Below are positions 11,192-21,728 of a stretch of 64,000 nucleotides of DNA, piece after piece; the stretch's first letter is position 1; each line of letters opens with the position of its first letter. A program made the position numbers and the translations under genes. The notes under the pieces were generated by a model. The model saw nothing but the letters and a program-made list of their open reading frames with translations, did not search any database and was not told where the DNA came from. Origin of the DNA: Calliopum simillimum (lineage: Eukaryota > Arthropoda > Insecta > Diptera > Lauxaniidae); contig OX638368.1 in the NCBI GenBank assembly GCA_951812925.1, positions 73,938,422 to 74,002,421 on the forward strand, in the 5' to 3' direction.

Positions 11192-13439
11192 AGCATCAAA
11201 TAGCCACACTCTTCCTTATCAAAATATCCTTGCTGATTTTTCTAATAGGACTCTTATTTTCCGAGCAATGATTCTTTGATGATAAGATATTTCAGCCCCC
11301 ATACAAAAGACGAAATATTTTGGGTGCGTGGCATATCCATTTATTTATTTTAGGACATTCTATTTCACCAAAAAGAAAAATTTGAGTTTTTCATATTTTT
11401 CTATACCACTCGATACTTCTCGAGTTTTTTGTTATTATTATTCTCATCGGTTAGTTTATCATTTTGAAAGCATAACCATTAGAGTTGAAAAGGTACGAGT
11501 TTCATAACAAAAAATAGCTATGAATAAAAACATCGACTAAAATAATAAGAACAGATTGTTGACCGAGCAGGGATCGGTCTCCAGGTACTAACAATTAAAA
11601 GGAAAGAAGGAATTACTAAGTTGCAGTAAAATTTCCTTCATCGCTCTCTGATGAAGTATCGGACACGTATGGCTCCGCAGACATGAACATCGCTATGGTT
11701 TCTGGCAAAAACATATGCGTTTTCTTTTTTTTTTTGTCGCTCTCATGCTACTAAGCAAAGGATCTGAGCTTAGTAGGATTTAAAATATCCTAGTTACAGC
11801 TTTCTCGTGAGAGTTTTCTTGCAAAATCTTGGCGGTAAGACCTAAAGTGCTTATTTCGGGCCTTCGCAGCCTCCTCAGAAAGCTGCCCGATTGGTAACAA
11901 TGCCCTTTCAATTATGACTGCGCCATGAACTGAAAGTTTGTGCATTGTTGGCGTCATTGGGTGCCAAGAGTATAGATCAACGTACAAATGAACTGTTTCC
12001 AAAGCATATTTTTCATATTTTTCTGAATCTATTTTATATCCACTTGAAATTGCTTTTAATCTATATATAAGGTCATAACTGATACCCGTTATCTTAGAAG
12101 CTAGTGTGGGGTTTTCGAAAAATCGTCTACTGGTATTCCCATCATTTGTATTTCCAAAATATGCTTTCGGCATATCGACTATTAAGCCAGTTTCCATACG
12201 AAAACTGTATTTCTAATTTTCGATTTTTTTATATTTCTTTTTCCTCTTCATTTTTTCTTCACTGTATTTCTTTATGGGTAATTTGTATGCTAAATGAAGA
12301 ATACTCTCAAATATTCTTGTTCTATCATGAAGCACAGAAAGACCGAATTTAGTGGCTTCAAGGTTTATTGCTCTGTTATATTCAATTTTATTAAAATCTT
12401 TTGAAGTAGCTCCACATTAGAGCGCCCATATGTGCAAAATTCTGATTTTGCTTGCTCCCCGTCCATTTCCTGAAATTAGAGGTCAAAAAAATAAGATCTC
12501 AAAAAAAAAATTTGGAATCGGTAGTGGAAAAAACCCAGCCGGTTTTCGATCAAAGGTCGAAAAATTGACTAAAAAAAGGGAAGTCGTTTTGACTGCCCGT
12601 TACTTGCAAACTGTTCGTTTTTTCATAATATTTTCAAGACAACTTTTGTAGAGCATGACCTGGTCAACATTATCTTCTCAAAAAGTTTTGGTCCAAAAAT
12701 TAAATTAGTTGTTGTTTCGGTACAAAAACTTCAATTTTTTAAGAAAATTTTCATGACTTTTTTCTATAAATTGTTTTTTTGTAATTTTCAAAGGGTGGAA
12801 TATTTGTTCTGTAATTCCTTTATTGTAGGGAATTAAATGTTAATTCATTTAAAAGAAAAGAAACTAAAAAATATTAGTTTTTAAGAAATGGAGCCCGTTT
12901 CAAAGTTAAGAAAAAAAATTTATTTTTTTATTTTTTCTTCTTAATTTTTAATTTAGTAAGAAACCATTTTAGTTGTCATATTTCCTAAACTTATTTGGGA
13001 TTGCTGAACACGTAAATAGCATTTATTTTCGTTTTAGTGCGTTTTTAGGCTGTTCCAGCAGAAATAATCGAAAATTTCGAATTTCGTGCACGCAGCTCAG
13101 GAAAAAATTTCAATCAAGTTGTCAAGAACTGCTCAAAGATGTGAAATTGCACCTGAGCATTTAATGAATAAGAAAAAAAAGTTTTCAAAATCGGTTCATG
13201 GCATGGTTTTTAAAATGAGGTCGAAAAACGGTATTTAAAAAAAAACGACTACAAACCAAAACCAAAATAGTCATTTTAGATGTAGTTGTTAATGCTAAAT
13301 TTGAAATTGGACGCGAAATTGCTGTATCGCTTATGGTTTGTGAGATATCTCACCCCTAATGTTCAAAAAACACGATTTTTGAGGTTGTGTAGAACACGCA
13401 CAGAATCGTTTTGGTCTGTTTTATTAAATGCGTCATTTA

Positions 13440-14734
13440 CGTAGGCTGCTCGATATATTTCTGGCCTAGGCAACACTAAGTGTTGCCAGGTGCAATCTGA
13501 CAGTTCTATTGGAAAGTTTGACATTTTTTAGCATAAACGTACTCAGAACGTTTTGACGTACGACTATCATTTGTATTGTTTACAGTGACTTGAAAAAATC
13601 AATATGGTAAAAAAATGGAAATAACTCGTGAACATTTTCGTGCGATAATTTTTCACAACTTTCGACGTGGATTATCACGACAAGAGTGCATCGATGAACT
13701 TAAATCTTTGTATGGCAATGAAGCACCATCCTATAGCACTGTGAAATACTGGTTTAATGAATTCAATCGTGGCCGACGCTCGCTCAAAGACGAATTCCGT
13801 GAAGGTCGTCCAAAAACGGCCGTTGTGCCAGAGAACATTGATGCCATGCGTGAACTGATAATGCAAGATCGTCATGTGACATTCTGTGAGATAGAGGCAT
13901 CCCTGGGCATTTCTCCCACCAGCATACATTCGAAATTGCATGAAAACCTGGCCGTAAAATAGGTTTGTTCTCGTTGGATTCCGCACAATTTGACAATCGC
14001 TCAAAAATAGGCTCGTATCGATTGGTGCAAAGAAATGTTGAAAAAATACGATCGCGGTGCTTCAAAAGACGTTTATAAGATCATCACAGGTGAAGAATCA
14101 TGGATCTATGCGTATGAGCCCGAAACTAAACAGCAATCGACCGTGTGGGTCTTCGAAGACGAGCCAAATCCAACGAAAGTTGTTCGTGAAAGAAGCACTT
14201 CGAAGCAAATGGTCGCCTGTTTCTTCTGCAAAACTGGTCATTTGGCAACTGTTTCTCTTGAGCAACGTAGGACGGTCAATTCTGAGTGGTACACCACAAT
14301 TTGTTTGCCTGAAGTCTTCGGCGAAATTCGAAAAACGAACAAGAGAAGACGAATCATTGTTCACCATGCCAATGCGAGCTCTAACACATCGGCTCAAGCC
14401 AGCGCCTTTTTGACCGGCCAAAACGTCGAATTAATGGGTCATTCGCCGTACAGCCCTGACTTGGCACCCAATGACTTATTTTTATTCCCGCACATCAAAA
14501 AAAAAAATGCGTGGTCAATGATTTTCGTCGCTAGAAGATGCTGTTGAAGCGTTCAAAAACCATGTTTTGGATGTGTCTCAATCGGAGTGGAAAAAGTGCT
14601 TCGACAATTGGTTTGAGCGCATGCAAAAGTGTATAAATCGTGCTGGAGAATACTTTGAAAATCAATAAAACCATTTTTGATGATAAATATTCGCATTTTC
14701 ATTATTAGGCCAGAAATATATCGAGCAGCCCACG
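13440..14734 (+). mobile_element. Full-length mariner element
   Basis: Inverted ends cgtaggctgctcgatatatt and aatatatcgagcagcccacg, continuing inward as tctggccta, lie between TA dinucleotides (13438-13439 and 14735-14736). The 1,295-bp length is that of complete mariners. It sits in the middle of the hAT-type foldback, so it is younger than that insertion. Confidence 0.9.
13615..14668 (+). pseudogene. mariner transposase, full length but inactive
   Basis: Starts MEITREHFRAIIFHNFRRGL with the paired helix-turn-helix region (SYSTVKYWFNEFNRGRRSL, EGRPKTAV), a complete N-terminal part of 115 residues, then an in-frame TAG at 13960. The catalytic region follows: ITGEESWIYAYEPE (the expected first Asp of TGDESW is Glu), RRIIVHHANASS (expected HHDNA, second Asp is Ala), and HSPYSPDLAPND (third Asp kept). 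A run of 11 A after CACATC near 14497 shifts the frame by one; a TGA follows shortly after, and the true tail FERMQKCINRAGEYFENQ reads in the shifted frame. The gene is collinear end to end but dead by at least five lesions. The PYSPDLAPND and WVF motifs place it in the group often annotated as SETMAR-like mariners. Confidence 0.88.
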
Positions 14735-16559
14735 TAGTACTGTTTTTCTTCTTCAAAATGAGTTACAGAATGGTCTTGTATGATTTTTCTTTAAAAAGTT
14801 ATGACCATAACTTTTTGAAAAAAAGTCGCACAAACCCATTTCATAGCTCATTTTGAAGGCAAAAAGCAGTTCTAAATGATGCATTTAATAACAACTAGCA
14901 ATGCATTTTGTTGCATCCAATAAAGTAGCGATTAAAAGAAAAAAAATTAAAATACTCATTGAGACCGGCTCCATACCTTAAAACTTAATATTTTAAAATA
15001 ATTTTTTTTTGTTGAATTAATCAACATTTAATCCAATACAATATAAGAATTCCAGAACAAATATTACATCCTTTGAAAATTACAAAAAACCAATTTATAG
15101 AAAAAAAGTTATGAAAATTTTCTTAAAAAATTGAAGTTTTTGTACCGAAACAACAAAAAATTTAATTTTTGGACCAAAACTTTCTGAGAGGATAATGTTG
15201 ACCTAGTCATTCTCTACAAAAGTCTGAAAAACATTACGAAAAAATTAATAGTTTCGAAGTATCGGGCAGTCGAAGTGACTGGCCTTTTTTTAGTAAATTT
15301 ATCGACCTTTGATCAAAAACCGGCTGGGTTTTTTCCACTACCGATTCCAAATTTTTTTTTGAGATCTTATTTTTTTGACCTCTAATTTCAGGAAATGGAC
15401 GGGGAACAAACAAATTCTAAACTTTGCACATTTCATATATCTTGTGGGCGCTCTACTCCACATATATAACATTTGCTTGTAGATGTCGTTCCTGTGGCTG
15501 CATTCCAGACTTTACCGTCTACCATAGTCATTATAAAAATATGTTTTATTAAAAACTTTGGACCTGCCAAGTTAAGCTCGGTTGCTACTAAAGTATTTAT
15601 AGAATTTTTAATATCGCATATTTCCTTTTCCTTAATTTCAGCACTTTCTTTAATGAAACGAAATCTTATAGGCCGACAATATCGCAGCGAGGATGGTGTT
15701 GGATTTTGCCATACAACTTTTTCTTTTTTTTTCCACAAACTAATGTAAGGGGAACGAAACAACTTTGGAAAATGTTTCCGTCTGAATCACTTTCAATGTC
15801 GTGTTTTTGTTTGTATTGAGATTGCTGGGACCCATCGCAACCCCATTTGCAAATCATCTTCCAGGTATTCAGACAAGCGCCTAACTGTAACATCAATTAA
15901 AGACTGTAACTGAACTCCAGCACTGGTACTCGTTACATGCTTCTGGAGGTATATAACACTCCTTTTTGTCTTTTTGTACGAGACTGTAGCATGGAAAGAA
16001 TTTTTTATTCGTCTTTCTTATAATTTCGTACTGTCCTTGAGTTAAATCGGCATCAATAAACATTTGACACGCTTGCATTGGTGTCATAGATCCTTTTTGT
16101 TTCCCTGTTTTAGCACGATAAAACGCCTTTTTATATTTATTTGCGCGGGTCAGAGAACTGATGATATCTTTAAGGACATAAGAAGCATCTCTACAACCAG
16201 TTTTTTCTAGCTCTACTTGCGCTGCATGTACTATAACATCCTTATCGAAATCAGAGCAAAGCTTTTCAGTCTTTCTTCTTTTGCTTCTTTCGCTTGATTC
16301 TCCGAAAGATTTCCGTGGTCGACCTGGCCTATTTTGCACAATAGGAATTTCGAATGGTCCTTCCAGCCATGAATGATTCTGTTTTAAGAAAATATCTTCT
16401 TTTCTGTACGCGTTCTTCCACTTAAGCTTGAATACCGATCTAAAAGCGCAAACCTTCGTTTTAAATTAGCAATTGGTTCTGCATTATAATCTTCGCAGGA
16501 TATTAGTTATTCTTGTAGATAATTTAGTTTTGCATCTATATTAAGGAAGTTTTTATTTT

Positions 16560-17020
16560 AATGCGGTCAAATAAGTATCTTCGAGTGACAATCTTTACTC
16601 CCGAGCCACCTTGTGAACCTTAAACAAACATGCATAATGAGAAATTGGAAAAAGGAAATATGATTTTTTTTTTTAGGTTTTTGACCAATATTTTATTATT
16701 CCGCGGTTTTCCGCGGACGTTGAAAACAGATTTTATTAAAGAAAATACCAGATATGACATTCCAATTAAAATTAGTACAGGATCGCACAACTTTTACCCC
16801 ATTAAAAAAAAAATTTTAAAAAAATTTAAAAAAAAAAAACTAATAAAAAAGGGTATTTTAAAAAAACTTTACGCTTTTGAAATTATTTGAGAACACAAGA
16901 TGACATTACCGATTTCCGGCTGACGGTAAGCACCCAGGATGATCTTTAAAGAGAAATAAGAGCTTAGGTATTATTGTTAGGACTGTTTTCTACCATTATA
17001 ACTAGATTTAAAAAATAGAT
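16560..17020. other. No gene seen; A-rich stretch
   Basis: Low-complexity A/T runs (16640-16870) with an open frame made mostly of Lys, Ile and Phe. I see no family motif. It lies between the start of the RAG1-like relic and a Tc1-like fragment. Confidence 0.5.
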
Positions 17021-17024
17021 TTGC

Positions 17025-17549
17025 TATTTTGATAACTGGACTTTTGGTCGCCCAGATCGTTCAAATACCTGTATGTGCGGCGATCATACGCTTGATTTGC
17101 AGCCCATCTCCATATGTGAGAATTGTACTGCGTTTTGATTTGGGCTTATTCTCTACGCGGTCGTCATATTTAAAGCGACCGATTACAAACTGGATGGTAG
17201 AAAGGCTGCGACACAATAGTTCGGCTATAACCGCGTATGATTTTTGCTTCTTCAATGTGTATCATGCGTGAATGTGTATCACTTTTTTGTTAAAAAGAAG
17301 GAAAGTTTTCAGCAAAATGAACAAAAATGCAAGCATTATTGTAGTCAAATTTTGCGACTTTGTTTTCTTTTAAGTTAATATATATGTACAAAATAATTAA
17401 AGTAAATAAGTTTTCGTATCAAAATTCAACATAAATATTTAATAAATAAATCTGCATTAAAAATTTTTCAAATTTCGTGTTCCACTTGATTGTTTCTCAT
17501 CACTTTAGTTTCAAACAGCTGCTGTACGAAGACATTATTGAAACACTGT
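17025..17549 (-). pseudogene. Tc1-like transposon copy B, 5' end with HTH fragment
   Basis: The outer end (complement acagtgtttcaataatgtct) lies next to TA at 17550-17551 and matches the start of copy A at 2994. The coding part (17255-17061) reads KSYAVIAELLCRSLSTIQFV, IGRFKYDDRVENKPKSKRST and GDGLQIKRMIAAH: the paired-type helix-turn-helix of Tc1 transposases. The sequence stops being Tc1-like near 17025, so the catalytic domain is absent. It is collinear with copy A over the 5' untranslated region (aagtgatacacattc, tttgcgactttg). Confidence 0.75.
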
Positions 17550-17699
17550 TACCTGAAAGATGTTTTTTTTTTTTTGTTTGCTTTTGGACAAGGATATTTC
17601 AAAAACCATAAGTGGAAATTTCATTGTTATTGGAGCACTCCTTCTATTTATTTTATTTTTTTTTAGAGGATACTTTTAAAAAACGCACAACAAAACTGA

Positions 17700-17805
17700 C
17701 AATAAGTCGACTTTGTGATAGAGCAACGATGATGCATCGGTCTAAGTGAACTGGTTGCTGCGTTTAAGCATGACCCAGGTTCATATCTCGACTCAACACA
17801 AAAAT
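17700..17805 (+). repeat. Possible tRNA-like/SINE-like segment
   Basis: The stretch gatagagcaacgatgatgc to gacccaggttcatatctcga resembles a degenerate tRNA: a B-box-like ggttcatatct with a preceding short hairpin, followed by an A/T-rich tail. The A box is unconvincing and no acceptor stem can be closed, so it is not called a tRNA gene. A SINE relic is possible. Confidence 0.22.
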
Positions 17806-18277
17806 TTTTTTGAATTATGGTTATTTAAATAAATAGATAATTATAATTACAAAAATCCAAAGTAACCTGATAAACCTTTGTGCGAAAGATGAAAGATATG
17901 TCACCATAGCCGTGTTTTTTAATCAGATCCCCAATTTGTAATAATTACACGTTAGAAATGGATTGATAGATTAATATCGTCACCTCAATACCACAACTAG
18001 GTAACTCCTAAATTATCACTCTAGGGATAAGTGGGCTATAGTATTCTTCATGGTTTGATGCACAATTTTTTCTAAGCAGAGTTCTCTAAGTGTCACAATG
18101 GCGCGAAGTTATAACAAAAATAAAAAACAAGAAAAGTAGAAAATCAGTGTAAATTCAAGTTTTCAAAAATCTTAAAGATGAATTATTCAAAACTAGAAAA
18201 TTTGTGTTACCTAGTTATTGTATTGAGGTGACGAAATAAATTGGTCTTTGGAAGTATATGACTAAAAGTTCAATTAA
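17806..18277. other. No gene seen
   Basis: AT-rich sequence. aatatcgtcacctcaatacc (17971-17990) and ttgtattgaggtgacgaaataaa (about 18216) are inverted to each other, as are cctaggtaa-type neighbours, suggesting the ends of a small 260-bp inverted-repeat element. Nothing else is recognisable. Confidence 0.35.
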
Positions 18278-18280
18278 TAA

Positions 18281-19146
18281 CACAGGTTTACAAAATAAAA
18301 AAATGTCATGGCGTTTTGACCGGACTGTGTGTTTCCTAGGGACTTTGACGTCCTGAATCCGAATCCCGGGTCCGTTTTTTTCCAGAACGTCTGAGATACA
18401 TTTTTCAAGGTCATATAGAGGTCATGTGTCGTTTAGTGATAAATTCGTTAAAATTCTGAAACTAACTTTTTATCATTGAATTCTTAGTCCTTAAAAAGAA
18501 TATGTGATCAAAAAGGGTATTTCGAACCCAGTTTCGGAGATATAGCCATCGGAAGATCCGGATATATCTTCTATGAAAACCGCTATAAGTTGGGAACCCC
18601 TGGATGGATTTGTAAAATATTGGTGTCATATGAAAGGCCTATAAAAATATTTTGAAAATATTTTCAATTGGATTCATAGTTTTCGAGATATGAGCTTTTT
18701 TGAAATTTTGTGAAACTTTTTAATTACAATACAACAACAAATAAATCAGCAACACCAGCAACAATAACAACAACAACAAAGTTCCTTTCATATGACACCA
18801 ATATTTTCCAAATCCATTCAGAGGTTCCCAACTTATAGCGGTTTTCATAGGATATATATATTTTGATCTTCCCATGGCTATATCTTTGAAACTAGGTCCG
18901 AGATACTCTTTTTGCTTACATATTCTTTTTAAGACCTAAGAAGCTCAATGATTAAAAATTAGTTTCAGAATTTATAACTAAACGACACATGAACCCCATT
19001 TTGACCTCCATATGACCTTGAAATCTTTTTTCTCAGACGTTCTGGAAAAAAACGGACCTGGGATTCGGATTCAGGACGTCAAAGTCCCTAGAAAACACAT
19101 AGTCTGGTCAAAACGCCATGACATTTTTTTTTTTTGTAAACCTGTG
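18281..19146. mobile_element. CACAGG-ended foldback, TAA TSD (copy 1)
   Basis: Ends cacaggtttacaaa and tttgtaaacctgtg are flanked by TAA (18278-18280 and 19147-19149); the restored site is TTAATAATTAATTG. Arms mirror each other: aatgtcatggcgttttgacc, tttgacgtcctgaatccgaa, gacctcatatggaggtca-type blocks and tatagcggttttcata. The 866-bp element is non-coding. Three-base TWA duplications are typical of PIF/Harbinger, so it may be a Harbinger-driven MITE; that is inference. Confidence 0.72.
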
Positions 19147-19149
19147 TAA

Positions 19150-19760
19150 TTAATTGAATTAATTATATTATAAATAATATATAGGGCCTTATCGAAAATA
19201 AGTATTCTCGAGAATTCATTCTCTTAAAAATTTCTGGAAGGGCAAAATTCACTGGGAAAATAAAGCTATCGGTATAAACCCAACATTTTAATAGGAAGTA
19301 ATAATGTATAAATGAATAATTATAAATAATGTTTGACAAATTAAAAAATTTAGTGGGACAATTTGATAGCTTATTAAAATAGCTTTCATATGACACCAAT
19401 ATTCTTAATATCCATCCAAGCATTTCTAACTTATACCGGTTCTACTAAAACTACTTTTTTTTCACTTCGTCACTTTTTTTTGTGAAGGTTTGGAGATTTA
19501 TTTGGTCGAACTAGTAGACCATCACCAATTTTTTAGTTGTTTTTAATGAAATTTAGATGTTCATATTTTTTTTTTTTTGTTTTTTCTTTAACTTTAGCTG
19601 TCAAGCAGTAGTGCAAACTTCTGATTTTGAAAATTCACTAAAACGATTAAAAAGTCCTTTTTTAATTAAAAAAGCAAAGCATTAAAATATATATAAAACA
19701 AATTTTACAAATTTTATCCAGATGTAATTACTATTGTTTGTTTATATACATTTTTTTTAA
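19150..19760. other. No gene seen
   Basis: AT-rich DNA without coding signals. A fragment resembling the interior of the preceding foldback (catatgacaccaatattct...cttataccggtt) lies near 19388-19440, showing an extra partial copy of that module. Confidence 0.4.
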
Positions 19761-19763
19761 GTT

Positions 19764-20190
19764 AGCTGATGTAAACCATTTCAAAACGATCAAGATTTTT
19801 TTGATGGCACCCGATTTGGCTAAAAATTTGCATAAACAATAGTAGCATAGTGAGAAGTATTTTGGGAAACTCAATTTAAAATTTTTTTTCAGTGTAAATA
19901 TAAAAAAATTAAAAAAACTTTTTGCTAATTTTTATTTTAAAGGCTGTTTCAAGACAAATCATTTGACACTAGAAAATTGAGAATTGGGTAAATGCAACTA
20001 AAGTTATAGCTTCTCAAAAAAAACTAACCTAAATATTTCAATGTCCCATATTTCCGCCATTTTTTTAAATTTTGAAAAAATATTTGGTAGTAATTTTTCT
20101 CACTGTGCTACTATTACTTATGCCAATTTTCAGCCAAATCGGATTCCATGACCAAATTTCTTCATCGTTTACACATGGTTTACATCAGCT
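19764..20190. mobile_element. Foldback MITE related to 24075-25130
   Basis: Ends agctgatgtaaaccat and atggtttacatcagct are inverted. Internal blocks (ggcacccgatttggct / agccaaatcggattcc, aacaatagtagcatagtgag / ctcactgtgctactattact) continue the pairing. The interior gcttctcaaaaaaaactaacc and cccatatttccgcc is shared with the larger palindrome at 24075-25130. Non-coding, 427 bp. Confidence 0.6.
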
Positions 20191-20192
20191 GC

Positions 20193-20730
20193 CAAAATCC
20201 AGTGGAAAATGGAAAAACGATATAGGAAAAATTACAGCGTTGGCAAATGTTTTTATGTGCAAAATGTGAACGATATCGGAAAAACTCAGCATTGCAAACT
20301 GGTTATTTGTGCAAAATGATATTAAAAAACAAGTGTCCCTGTTGGAAAGGGACTTTCCATTCATAAAATTTTTACTATTGCGAGTGCTCCCTCTCGAGAG
20401 GGAGTATATTCTCAAGAAGGGAGATTCCAAGCAGATTTACGATAAGGCCTATGAAACCAACTTCTGTGGATACCATATTGAGACTTGTTAAAGTTAAAAC
20501 AGTTTTACTTTATTAATAACAAAAAAAAAAAAAAAAACAGATACTTCCTCGATATTTTAGGCTGTATTTGTTTTTAACACTTAAATACCTGGAGCTTCCT
20601 GTTTGGAGTGCGCTGTATCACTCTGACGACAGACGTGCTTTGCAGAGAATGGCAAATAAGTTCCACTACCCATGTAACGACTATTTTTACAGCTTCTTGA
20701 AGGTTTTGTCAGCTCTATGGATATTCTAGA
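20193..20730 (+). other. Unrecognised coding-like fragments
   Basis: Two stretches look more protein-like than their surroundings. The first (20312-20490) reads LLERDFPFIKFLLLRVLPLE followed by REYILKKGDSKQIYDKAYE and a stop after HIETC. The second (about 20599-20730) reads LPVWSALYHSDDRRALQRMA, then NKFHYPCNDYFYSFLKVL. Base composition here is less AT-rich than in the flanks. I do not recognise either family; they may be exons of a decayed gene or pieces of an unnamed transposon. No splice model is proposed. Confidence 0.25.
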
Positions 20731-21720
20731 AAATTATTTAAAAATAGACATTTTATATTGTGTACCATATAAGATTTGATTATAATATTTAAGGTATATG
20801 CCTAACAGCTTTTCTTGTAAGAAATCACTTTCCTAACATCAACTTCTATATAGTAGAATACATCACGGAAAAATGTTTTTTTGAAATTCAAAAGTCTAAA
20901 AGTTGATAAAAAGTTGCCACGATAGTCATAAATATTTAGATCATCCGAAAAAAAAAAATTTTTTTTTTTTAATGAATATAATCAATATAACACTAGTTTA
21001 CAAATATTTAAAAAAAATGTACAAGAAATGCCACTACTTTTTTATCCGATGCACTTAAGTCGAAAATCACAAAAAAAAAAGATACTAATTTCCGAAATTT
21101 TGTTCGTTTTTATGGAAGGTGGCGTCACTATTTAAGACATATCTCAAGTCATATGATTAAGTCGGATTTGATGTTAAACTCAAGGTAATCAAATTTTGAT
21201 TTAGTTGCTCTTGATGTTAAACTTAAGATAATCAAATTTCCAACAATCACTACTTACATTATTTCCCAAGCGGATAAGTGGTTTAGGTGTAAACCAAAAT
21301 ATATGAAAAAAGTAGATTTGTTGGTCATAATAAAAATGTAGAAAAAAAATAATTAAACATTGTTTCCTACTTGGAACACATAAATCTTAACTTCGAGAAG
21401 ATGTTAAGGTATATATATAAGTAAATTTTTTAGTTTATTATTTTGTTTATTGTTTATTTTTGTTATACAAAAAATATTATCATTATTTTTTAAAAAGTTG
21501 ATATCGCGAGCTCTAAATGACTAATAAAAAATCGGAAAAAAATTCACAGGTTATTTTTATCCTATAAGACATCCAAATCTGTTTTAAGGTTTGAAAAAAT
21601 CAAAAAAAAAAAATTTCGTGAAACGACCTAATATACATACGTATATAACGGAGACATACCAATTAAGCGAAGATACCAAAACTCAAATTTCGCTCAGTTT
21701 CTGTATTTTTTCTTGCATAA
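20731..21720. other. No gene seen; local direct repeat
   Basis: AT-rich, many A runs. A short direct duplication of ttgatgttaaactcaaggta / cttgatgttaaacttaagata lies at 21169-21240. No coding region or transposon end is recognised. Confidence 0.45.
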
Positions 21721-21728
21721 GCCTACAC

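Larger units (their letters stand above)
12418..15455. mobile_element. hAT-type foldback, 8-bp TSD ctccacat
   Basis: Ends tagagcgccc and gggcgctcta are flanked by an exact 8-bp duplication ctccacat (12410-12417 and 15456-15463), the length typical of hAT elements. Long arms (12418 to about 13430 and about 14740-15455) are inverted copies: aggtcaaaaaaataagatctc, aacccagccggttttcgatc and gtttcggtacaaaaacttc all recur in complement. The arms are non-coding and include the shared module (gtgagatatctcac near 13350). The centre was hit by a mariner (13440-14734). It disrupts the RAG1-like pseudogene at the CYICG codon block. Confidence 0.8.
11616..16550 (-). pseudogene. RAG1/Transib-like DDE transposase relic, split by a foldback
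   Basis: Read on the minus strand in order. N-terminal part (about 16550-15893): KWKNAYRKEDIF, an AT-hook-like NRPGRPRKSF with a basic SKRRKTEK stretch, MTPMQACQMFIDADLTQGQY and FFPCYSLVQK. Middle: KWGCDGSQQSQY (about 15850, candidate first Asp), YCRPIRFRFIKE, then MTMVDGKVWNAATGT with CYICG (about 15480, candidate second Asp and a Cys pair). The foldback 12418-15455 interrupts right after CYICG; the frame resumes as ATSKDFNKIEYN at 12417. C-terminal part: GNTSRRFFENP, HGAVIIERALLPIGQLSEEA and ARNKHFRSYRQDFARK, ending near 11616 in an acidic SSESDEGN tail. The final block aligns by eye with RAG1 around its catalytic Glu (SEGNESGNK.FRRFRK type), and the VDG, D plus CxxC spacing also fits, so RAG1-like/Transib is inferred. 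At least four frameshifts or stops exist apart from the insertion. Confidence 0.6.

Noticed and set aside
16630..16890. 86-codon Lys/Ile/Phe-rich open frame
   Set aside because: Built from A and T homopolymers next to a decayed transposon; no motif.
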